From contig NZ_KN322985.1 of assembly GCF_000774145.1 (NCBI RefSeq), positions 271,910-335,909 of the forward strand: a stretch of DNA of 64,000 bases, given 5' to 3'. The notes under the pieces are model-generated. The model was given only the letters and a program-made list of their open reading frames with translations. It was not told the origin of the DNA and searched no databases. This stretch comes from Pseudomonas mediterranea CFBP 5447. GTDB lineage: Bacteria; Pseudomonadota; Gammaproteobacteria; Pseudomonadales; Pseudomonadaceae. Below, one piece after another: positions 57,453-64,000 of this stretch; positions within the stretch are counted from its first letter, which is position 1, and each line of letters begins with the position of its first letter. Position numbers and translations under genes: made by a program.

Positions 57453-58103
57453 ATGCGCAAGCTTGTTAGAGGTGAAGGACCGCGTTGCCTCTCCCGCTAC
57501 AAACACGGAGTGCATAAATGGTCGCCACAGTCCCCGACCGCACTGGAGCGCGAGCAGGTCTGGGAGTGCCTCCAAGCCATGCAGGATACCCGATGCGCTT
57601 ACTGTGAAGCCGATATCAGGACATCTCGCCATATTGAGCATTTTCGACAACGAGATAGATACCCTAAGGGCACCTTCGAATGGATAAACCTCTTTGGCTC
57701 ATGCTGCCGTGAAGATGCCTGCGGTAAGTTCAAGGATCGCTGCGGCGCCTATGAACATGCCATTCTGGTTAAACCTGACGTGGACAATCCCGACGACTAT
57801 TTCATTTTCGTCAGCGACGGCACCATTGTCCCGCGAGCAAATCTGGATGATCGGTCGAGACACAGGGCAGTCGAAACATTGCGAATCTTCAACCTGGATG
57901 CTCAGAACGGAGCGTTGCGTGAGATGAGGCGAGAGGCGGTTCGTCCTTACCTAAACACCGCACAAGCACTCATGGATATGATGGATATGCCTGAAGAATA
58001 TTCGGAGAACGATATTCAGGATTTCCTTGAAGAGGAAGTTCAAAAAATCGCAAGCCTGCCCTTCTCTACGGCGATCAGGCACACGCTATCGATAAAGCAT
58101 TGA
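57453..58103 (+). CDS. Septu-type HNH nuclease (PtuB-like)
   Basis: The 216-residue protein has the TIGR02646-type HNH core: CAYC (Cys48, Cys51), HIEHF (His60, Glu62, His63), a conserved EWINLFGSC and a later cysteine (Cys90). These are the zinc and catalytic residues of this family. It would cut nucleic acid when the PtuA-like ATPase senses infection. Lower GC (about 41-43% in sampled stretches) separates it from the rest of the window. An AGGAAA ribosome site precedes the ATG. Confidence 0.87.
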   Translation: MRKLVRGEGPRCLSRYKHGVHKWSPQSPTALEREQVWECLQAMQDTRCAYCEADIRTSRHIEHFRQRDRYPKGTFEWINLFGSCCREDACGKFKDRCGAYEHAILVKPDVDNPDDYFIFVSDGTIVPRANLDDRSRHRAVETLRIFNLDAQNGALREMRREAVRPYLNTAQALMDMMDMPEEYSENDIQDFLEEEVQKIASLPFSTAIRHTLSIKH

Positions 58104-58220
58104 TCTATTGTGTTTATTGAGCCGTAGGACACTACTGCACTCAGCTACACCGCCTTGCGCCATTGCCTACAACTACGCCAGAATCCGCCGGCTTGCGCAC
58201 CAGGGGGGCGAGATCTATCG

Positions 58221-58440
58221 TTTGCCGGTCGCTGACGAATCAGCGATCGGGTTTGGTAGCCCGTCCTCCACATGACGCACGGCGTCACCTTCAGCGGTGT
58301 CTTTTCGGCATTCGTCTTATGGTGGCCATGCGCAGGGCGCCCTCGGGCGCGCCGGCTTTCCATGTGGTCCGGTCTACCAACCTTCGTATGGCCACCACCC
58401 TTCGTTTGGTAGCGAGGGTGATGGCTCCTTTCATTACACA
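58221..58440 (+). ncRNA. Structured leader with alternative pairings
   Basis: The 350-base gap before the DUF6124 gene holds no gene but several strong stems: a 10-bp stem with CGAA loop (58226-58249), a 6-bp stem TGACGC/GCGTCA (58273-58287), a 10-bp long-range stem TGGTGGCCAT/ATGGCCACCA (58320-58329 with 58388-58397) that encloses a GCGCC-CTCG-GGCGC hairpin (58337-58350), and a 3' stem near 58392-58423. GTTTGGTAGC occurs twice (58251-58260 and 58404-58413), and CTACCAA (58374-58380) between them can pair with either. This is a switch-like layout, similar in order to the seqA-seqB-seqC immunity leader of satellite phage P4. It is unassigned; a DNA repeat is the other possibility. Confidence 0.55.
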
Positions 58441-58454
58441 TGGAGCTTCATCTT

Positions 58455-58763
58455 ATGTTCAAGGTAACTCCCAATCCGCCAGACACCGCGCCCACGTCCT
58501 CTTACGACAAAGCCGCTGACCGCGCCCTCGACTTTTACCTGAAACCAAAACCGAGCGGGTCCGAGATCGATCCGCCTCCCGATCAGCTTTTTACCATTGT
58601 CAATGGTATCGACACTGAAGTTCTGCTCGCCAACCTCAGCGACAGTGATCTGGCCTTCGAGCTGAACGGTTCCCGGCGGCATGTGGCGTTGGGTATCCAG
58701 CAATTGATTGAACTGGACGCATTGCTGGCGAACCGTGCGCTGGATAACGTCGAACAGCGCTAG
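58455..58763 (+). CDS. DUF6124 family protein
   Basis: A 102-residue protein (MFKVTPNPPDTAP...) that resembles the DUF6124 (formerly DUF3077) pseudomonad family: Pro-rich start, YDKAADRALDFYL, and LLANLSDSDLAFELNGSRRHVALGIQQLIELDALL. Function unknown. It starts at an ATG nine bases after GGAG (58442-58445), directly after the structured leader, which likely controls it. An ATG at 58440 is another possible start. Confidence 0.75.
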   Translation: MFKVTPNPPDTAPTSSYDKAADRALDFYLKPKPSGSEIDPPPDQLFTIVNGIDTEVLLANLSDSDLAFELNGSRRHVALGIQQLIELDALLANRALDNVEQR

Positions 58764-58776
58764 CCACTCCGCCCTT

Positions 58777-58885
58777 GATCGTTCCCACGCTCTGCGTGGG
58801 AATGCCTCAACGGACGCTCTGCGTTCGGCTCTTGGAGACGCAGAGCGTCCCAGGCTGCATTACCACGCGGAGCGTGGGAACGATC
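58777..58885. repeat. Palindromic repeat with nested stems
   Basis: The ends GATCGTTCCCACGCTCTGCG and its near reverse complement (ending GAGCGTGGGAACGATC) frame the element, and an inner pair (GACGCTCTGCG / CGCAGAGCGTC) lies at about 58813-58846. This is a third repeat family in the window, found between the DUF6124 gene and the adhesin. Confidence 0.85.
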
Positions 58886-58924
58886 GAAACCCGGAAACGA
58901 CGGGTTTTGCCGTTTCAGCTCAGC

Positions 58925-61900
58925 TCACACCGTATCCACCTTCAACGAATGATCATTCAACATCCCATTGATAATGGTCGCCGTGTCCGCCCCGCCCGCA
59001 ATCATCCCCCCTGCGCCCGGCGTCACGCCGTAGTGGCTGGCGAGGTCGACACCGGCCAGGTCGATGGTCTGGTTCGGCGTGGCGCCGGCGGTGGCGCTGA
59101 CGTCGATGCTGGTGATGACCGATGCGCCGCTGCCGGTGACAGTGAAGTGCAGATAGTCGTCCAGCGACGCGCTGGTGCCGTTCTCTCCCAGCAGCAGTTG
59201 TGACAGATCGAGTTTGTCGAGGCCGGGGGTGAAGTCGGTGATCACATCATGACCGCTATTGCCCGCTTGCCACTGGAACGTGTCCGCACCGCTGCCGCCG
59301 GTGAGGGTGTTGTTGCCCAGGCCGCCGATCAGGATGTCATCGCCGCCACCGCCGTTGAGCACGTCATGACCCAGGCCGCCGTCGATGCGGTTGGCGGCAC
59401 CATCGCCAATGAGGGTGTCGTTGAAGTTCGAACCGACGAGGTTTTCGATGCCACCGAGGGTGTCGGTGCCGGCGCCCAGCGTGTTTTGCGCGGCGAGCAG
59501 GCCCAGGTTCACCGTGACGCCAGCGGTAGCGTGGGCGTAGCTGGCAGTGTCGTTGCCGGCGCCGCCGTCGAGCAGGTCATTGCCCGCGCCGCTGTAGAGC
59601 AAGTCATTCCCTGCTCCGCCGTGCAAGGTGTTGTTGCCCGAACCGGCACTGAGGATGTCGTTACCGTCCCCGCCGTTGAGGAGGTTGTCGCCATTGCCGG
59701 CCAACAACACGTCGTCGCCCGTGGTGCCGGTCAGGGTATGGCCCGCCTGGTAGCTGATATTCAACGCCGCAGTGTCGCTGCCGCCGTGGTTATCGCTGGC
59801 GGTGTAGCTGCCATGGTAATCCGGCGTGCTGTCCTGGGCGCCGGCGTAGTTGACGGTTAGGGTCAGTTGGTAGCTTTCCGCGGCGTTGACATTGCCGCCA
59901 CCGGGGTTGGGGATGTTGGTGACGTGGATCTGGTAGTTGCCGTCCGCCGCCGCAGTGAATGAAGCCCCATCGTTGATCGCGATGAACGGCCCGCCATTGA
60001 GGGAATACTCCATGGCAATGCGACCAGCCGCGAGATTGTGGTCCAGGGTCAGGGTTTCGCCCTGCTTGAGGCTGATGTTGAGGCGGTCTTCGTCGTTGGT
60101 ATTGTTGCCCGACACCATCCCCAGCGCCCCGCTGACCACCAATACGGCGGTCATGGCGGCGGCGTTGGCGACGAAGGAGCCACGGTCGAGGTTGATCGAC
60201 TGCACGTTGTTGCCGGCGAAGCTGACCGTGCCGGTGCTGCCGGTGAAGTCCGCGCCTTTGCCGACCCAACCGGTGTTGAAGCTGGTGGGTGACGCGGTCA
60301 GCGGATCGCCATTGGCGTCGCTGTCATTGCCCAGCAGCAATTCCCCTGGTACCACGATATTGCCCGACAGCACGTTGGTGATGATGTTGTCGTCGACCGC
60401 CACGGGTGGCCTGTCGGGCACGACTTTGATCACCAGGGTGGAACTGGCCAGGTCACCATCGTTGTCGCTGACGGTGTAGGCGATGTTTTCGCTGATCACC
60501 GTGCTGGTAGTGGTCTGGGAGGTGTAGCTGTACTCGCCGCTGTCGAGGTTGATCACCAGCGTACCGTTGTGGGCAGTGGCGATGCTCACGCTGTTGTCCA
60601 GGCTGTTGAACGTGCCATGGTTGGCCCCGCCACTGGCCGTCAACGCGCCCTGGCCACCATTGGCGGCCGGGTCATAGCTGTAGGTGGTGCCGTCGACCAC
60701 CAGGCTTTTGACATAGCCGCCGTCGGCGCCGAACGTACCGCCCTCGCCCAACAGGCTGCCGGTGACCGGCACGCCTTGCACGGTGCCGGACAATACCGAG
60801 TTGAGCTGGTTGAGATCGGTCACCACCACGGCGTTGGTGTCGGTGTGGGTGCTGCCGTCGTGGGCCAATGGGTCGAGGTTGGCATTGCTGACGCCGCTGC
60901 CCAGGCCGATGGCGTAGTTCTTGATGCCGTTGGCGTCGAGGAAGGCTTTCCAGGCGGCTTCGTCTGCCGCACCGGTTTCCTGGCCGGTGGTGGGTTTGCC
61001 ATCAGAGAAGAAGTAACCGATGTTCTGCGCCCCGGTCAGTTGCCCGGAGGTGACAAACGCAGTCTTGGCCGCCGCCACTGCCGCATCGTAGTTGGTCCCG
61101 CCGTCAGCCGTCAGGCTGGTGAGGAGCGTCTTGGCCGTCGCGACATCGACCCACACTGAAGTCTGGTCGGTGGCACTGCTGCTGAAGGTAACGAGCTGGA
61201 CCTTGACGTCTCCCAAGTCATCGTACTTATCGAGCAAGTCGCTGATGGCCTGCTTCGCCAGGTCCAGCCGCGAAAGCCCTGGCACGCCGGAGGCATCGGC
61301 CATGCTGCCGGACACGTCGAGCACGATCAGCAGGTTCGAGTCGATCTCCACCGCCGTCACTGAACGTTCCGATGCAACGGCGCTGGGCACATCGTCGACA
61401 ATGCTCACCACCAGGCTGCCGGTCACGCTGTTGCCCAGGGCGTCCGTGGCCTGATAGGTGAAGCTTTCGCTCAAGACGTTCGGGCCGTCATTGGCGTGGG
61501 GTGTCGTGGTAGCGGGCGAGGCCAGCGTATAGGTGTAGGAGCCGTCCGGATGGAGCAGCAATTGACCATAAGCCCCCGTGGCGTTGCCCACCAAGGCAAA
61601 GGTCACCGCACCAGTGGCACCTGACACCGAACCGACAAGGCTGCCGCTGGCCGTTTCGCCAGTGCCGCTCGGGTCGCTGCCAGTGACGGTGCCAGGGGCC
61701 AGGTCCTGGCCGTCCTGATTCAGGTCGAGGGCTTTTTCGTAGACGGTAATGTCGTGGTCGGTTTCGGCGACAAGGCAGCTGTTGTGCACATCGATGGTGA
61801 TGGTCGTGGTGCTTTCATCCCCATCGCCGTCGCGCACGGTGTAGGTGAACACGTCCGTGGCGCCGGGTGCGCCGACGCTGTCCGGGTTGCTGTGGTAGAC

Positions 61901-64000
61901 CGCGTTGCCATTGGCATCCAGGGTCAGGTAGCCGTAGGTGCCGTTGATCTGGGTGTCGAGGCCGCCCACCGCCGGGGTTGAAGTATCGCTGCCACCCCGT
62001 ACGCCGATGACGGTACCGCCGTCGGCACCGAGCACGTCGTTATCCAGCACGTTGCCGCTGACCGTCCCGCCCTCCACTACTGCGGCGGTGTCGCAATAAG
62101 CCTTGGGCACATCGTCGACGATGTTGATGACGATGGTACTGGTGACGGTGTTGCCCAGGGAGTCCGTGGCCTGATAGGTGAAACTTTCACTCGTCACGTT
62201 CGGGCCGTCGTTGGCATGGGGCGTTGTCGTGGCGGGCGAGGTCAGCGTGTAGGTGTAGGAGCCATCGGGGTTGAGCAGCAACTGCCCGTGGGCGCCGATG
62301 GCATCACTTACCAGGGCGAAGGTCACGGCGCCAACGGCACCGGTCACTGCCCCGACGAGGCTGCCAGTAGCGGTTTCGCTGGTGGCGCTCGGGTCGCTGC
62401 CGGTGACCGTGCCGGGGGCCAGGTCCTGGGCGTCCTGATTGAGGTCGAGGGCTTTTTCGTGGACGCTGATGTCCTGGTCCGGCGTGGCGACGAGGCAGAC
62501 GTCGTGCACGTCGATGGTGATGGTGGTGGTGCTTTCATCGCCGTCGGCATCGCGCACGGTGTAGGTGAACACGTCCGTGGCACCGGGTGCGCTGACGCTG
62601 TCCGGATTGCTGTGGTAGACCGCGTTGCCATTGGCGTCCAGGGTCAGGTAGCCGTAGGTGCCGTTGATCTGGGTATTGAGGCCGCCGATTGCCGGGGTCG
62701 AGGTGTCGTCACCGGCGCGTACGCCGATCACCGCGCCGCTGGCAGCGGGCCCATCGGCACCGCCCACGTCGTTGTCCAGGACATTGCCGCTGACCGTCCC
62801 ACCTTCATTCACCGAGGCGGAATCGGCGTGGGCGGTGGGCAAGTCGTCGACGATGTTCACGTCGAGATTGCCGGTTGCCGTGGTGCCGTTGTCATCCGTG
62901 GCGACGACGGTGAATTGCTCGCTGAGGCTGTTGGCGCCGTTGGCGTTTGGATGGGCTTCGTTATCCAGCAAGGTGTAGCTGTAGCTGACCACCCCTGTGG
63001 CTGCGTTGAAACCGGTGATGGTCAGGGTGTTGCCCAGCGCCGTGGTGATGGACTGTGGAAAACCTGCCGCCACACCACCGCTAACGACCGTGATGCCGCC
63101 CACGCTCAAGGTCTGCACACCGTCCAGCGCGGTCACGGTGAAGGTGCCGCTCTGGGTCAGCGCCGGCGCATCCGGGCTCGTGCCATCGCTGAGGTTTTTC
63201 TCCTGCACCGTCAGCTCGCCGCCCTCGGTGTCCAGGCCGGTGATGATCACCGGATCGTCGTTGTTGTGCACTTGCAGCACCAGGTTCGCAGTGCTGGTAT
63301 CGCCATCCGCGTCGGTCAGGGTGTAGGTGAAGGTTTCAGTGCCGTTGCCGCCGCCGTGCAAACCTTTGAAATCCGTGTCGGCGGGATTGAGGGTGTAGGT
63401 GTAGGACCCGTCGGCGTTGAGGACCAGGGTGCCGTAGGTGCCGGTGAACGTACCCGGAGTGATCGGGCCCGACGCAACGTGGTCTGCGCCTTCGGTGTCG
63501 TTGGTCAGCACGCTGCCGGTCAGGGTCAGGTTGGTTTCCGAGGTGGTGCCGACGTTGCTGTCGTCCACGGCATGCGGCAGGTCGTCGACGATATTCACAT
63601 CGAGATTGCCCGTGGCAGTGGTGCCGTTGTCATCGGTAACGACGACGTTGAACTGCTCGCCGAGAATGTTGGCGCCGTTGGCGTTCGGATGAGCTTCGTT
63701 GTCCAGCAAGGTGTAGCTGTAGCTGACCACGCCCGTGGCCGCGTTGAAGCCGGTGATGGTCAGGGTATTGCCCAGCGCCGTGGTGATGGACTGTGGAAAA
63801 CCTGCCGCCACGCCGCCGCTGACGACAGTGATGCCGCCGACGCTCAAGGTCTGCACACCGTCCAGCGCGGTCACAGTGAAGGTGCCGCTCTGGGTCAGGG
63901 CCGGCGCATCAGGACTGCTGCCGTCGCTGAGGTTTTTCTCCTGCACCGTCAGCTCACCGCCGTCGGTGTCCAGGCCGGTGATGATCACCGGATCGTCGTT
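58925..64000 (-). CDS. Giant RTX adhesin, C-terminal part (LapA/MapA type)
   Basis: The frame is open to the right edge, so the 5' end is missing; about 1690 residues are seen. In order of translation: VCBS/cadherin-like tandem modules (246-aa units, then 240-aa units), a von Willebrand A domain with MIDAS DVSGS (about 60780-61350), a further cadherin-like region, RTX repeats such as GGDGNDILSAGSGNNTL and GGAGNDLL (about 59300-59740), and a C-terminal type I secretion region. This is the layout of LapA/MapA-like biofilm adhesins. The N-terminal retention module and LapBCE genes are not in the window. Confidence 0.92.
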   Translation of the reverse strand, partial: NDDPVIITGLDTDGGELTVQEKNLSDGSSPDAPALTQSGTFTVTALDGVQTLSVGGITVVSGGVAAGFPQSITTALGNTLTITGFNAATGVVSYSYTLLDNEAHPNANGANILGEQFNVVVTDDNGTTATGNLDVNIVDDLPHAVDDSNVGTTSETNLTLTGSVLTNDTEGADHVASGPITPGTFTGTYGTLVLNADGSYTYTLNPADTDFKGLHGGGNGTETFTYTLTDADGDTSTANLVLQVHNNDDPVIITGLDTEGGELTVQEKNLSDGTSPDAPALTQSGTFTVTALDGVQTLSVGGITVVSGGVAAGFPQSITTALGNTLTITGFNAATGVVSYSYTLLDNEAHPNANGANSLSEQFTVVATDDNGTTATGNLDVNIVDDLPTAHADSASVNEGGTVSGNVLDNDVGGADGPAASGAVIGVRAGDDTSTPAIGGLNTQINGTYGYLTLDANGNAVYHSNPDSVSAPGATDVFTYTVRDADGDESTTTITIDVHDVCLVATPDQDISVHEKALDLNQDAQDLAPGTVTGSDPSATSETATGSLVGAVTGAVGAVTFALVSDAIGAHGQLLLNPDGSYTYTLTSPATTTPHANDGPNVTSESFTYQATDSLGNTVTSTIVINIVDDVPKAYCDTAAVVEGGTVSGNVLDNDVLGADGGTVIGVRGGSDTSTPAVGGLDTQINGTYGYLTLDANGNAVYHSNPDSVGAPGATDVFTYTVRDGDGDESTTTITIDVHNSCLVAETDHDITVYEKALDLNQDGQDLAPGTVTGSDPSGTGETASGSLVGSVSGATGAVTFALVGNATGAYGQLLLHPDGSYTYTLASPATTTPHANDGPNVLSESFTYQATDALGNSVTGSLVVSIVDDVPSAVASERSVTAVEIDSNLLIVLDVSGSMADASGVPGLSRLDLAKQAISDLLDKYDDLGDVKVQLVTFSSSATDQTSVWVDVATAKTLLTSLTADGGTNYDAAVAAAKTAFVTSGQLTGAQNIGYFFSDGKPTTGQETGAADEAAWKAFLDANGIKNYAIGLGSGVSNANLDPLAHDGSTHTDTNAVVVTDLNQLNSVLSGTVQGVPVTGSLLGEGGTFGADGGYVKSLVVDGTTYSYDPAANGGQGALTASGGANHGTFNSLDNSVSIATAHNGTLVINLDSGEYSYTSQTTTSTVISENIAYTVSDNDGDLASSTLVIKVVPDRPPVAVDDNIITNVLSGNIVVPGELLLGNDSDANGDPLTASPTSFNTGWVGKGADFTGSTGTVSFAGNNVQSINLDRGSFVANAAAMTAVLVVSGALGMVSGNNTNDEDRLNISLKQGETLTLDHNLAAGRIAMEYSLNGGPFIAINDGASFTAAADGNYQIHVTNIPNPGGGNVNAAESYQLTLTVNYAGAQDSTPDYHGSYTASDNHGGSDTAALNISYQAGHTLTGTTGDDVLLAGNGDNLLNGGDGNDILSAGSGNNTLHGGAGNDLLYSGAGNDLLDGGAGNDTASYAHATAGVTVNLGLLAAQNTLGAGTDTLGGIENLVGSNFNDTLIGDGAANRIDGGLGHDVLNGGGGDDILIGGLGNNTLTGGSGADTFQWQAGNSGHDVITDFTPGLDKLDLSQLLLGENGTSASLDDYLHFTVTGSGASVITSIDVSATAGATPNQTIDLAGVDLASHYGVTPGAGGMIAGGADTATIINGMLNDHSLKVDTV
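61380..62820 (-). repeat. Tandem 720-bp adhesin modules
   Basis: Two copies of a 720-bp unit (240 residues) lie head to tail. The marker GGTCGAGGGCTTTTTCGT recurs at exactly 720 bases (ends at 61740 and 62460). Copies differ at scattered positions, so they have diverged. Confidence 0.85.
62860..64000 (-). repeat. Repeated adhesin segment, 738-bp period
   Basis: A segment of about 400 bases (62860-63262) is repeated at 63598-64000. The marker GCCGGTGATGATCACCGGAT recurs with a 738-bp shift (246 residues). The copy at the edge continues out of the window. Confidence 0.85.

Noticed and set aside
58163..58519. 118-codon plus-strand frame across the leader before the DUF6124 gene
   Set aside because: It runs through all the stems and into the next gene in another frame, and has no ribosome site; an RNA or DNA structure explains the sequence better.
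58777..58885. CRISPR-like repeats
   Set aside because: The element is a nested inverted repeat present once, not a series of direct repeats with spacers.

Overview
The window looks like a chromosomal segment of a Pseudomonas of the fluorescens group. The evidence is high GC, a polar-flagellum gene order of the pseudomonad type (flgFGHIJKL, glycosylation genes, fliC, flaG, fliD, fliS, fliT, fleQ, fleSR, fliEF), sigma-54 and sigma-28 promoters, a phhRABC phenylalanine-degradation locus, and several pseudomonad palindromic repeat families (GTGGGAGC-type REP elements and GTGGCGAGGGGAT-type inverted repeats).

Layout. Positions 1-27136 (minus strand) are a flagellar block. Read in the direction of transcription it holds flgF to flgL (rod, rings, hook-associated proteins), two very large glycosyltransferases and a ketoacyl-ACP synthase III, then flagellin fliC with its own sigma-28 promoter and terminator, flaG, fliD, fliS, fliT, the master regulator fleQ, the FleSR two-component pair, and fliE-fliF. 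Positions 27595-36031 (plus strand) are a tightly overlapping seven-gene operon divergent from flgF: sugar aminotransferase, WbqC-like protein, aminotransferase-like protein, GNAT acetyltransferase, PhyH-type dioxygenase, methyltransferase and a third giant glycosyltransferase. The third glycosyltransferase shares modules with the two near fliC, so the two clusters probably build and attach one flagellin glycan.

Positions 36083-40354 carry phhR divergent from phhA-phhB-phhC (phenylalanine hydroxylase, pterin dehydratase, aromatic aminotransferase). Positions 40508-55905 are ordinary accessory and housekeeping genes: nitroreductase, TrkH, two AraC regulators, a DUF962 membrane protein, an LpxH-like phosphoesterase, an EamA transporter, a SelW/Rdx protein, a PlpD-type patatin autotransporter, a FimV-like protein, MarR, RecQ, a YecA-like protein and a YbaN-like protein.

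Positions 56028-58103 hold a lower-GC ATPase + HNH pair that matches the Septu (PtuA-PtuB) anti-phage architecture, with no reverse transcriptase beside it. It is followed by an unusual leader (about 58221-58440) before a DUF6124 gene. This leader has several stem-loops and a three-part sequence set in which a central element can pair with either flank, an order like the satellite-phage P4 immunity leader. This is the least explained element of the window. From 58925 to the right edge lies the C-terminal part of a giant RTX adhesin with VCBS-like repeats, a von Willebrand A domain and a type I secretion end. Its 5' end is outside the window.
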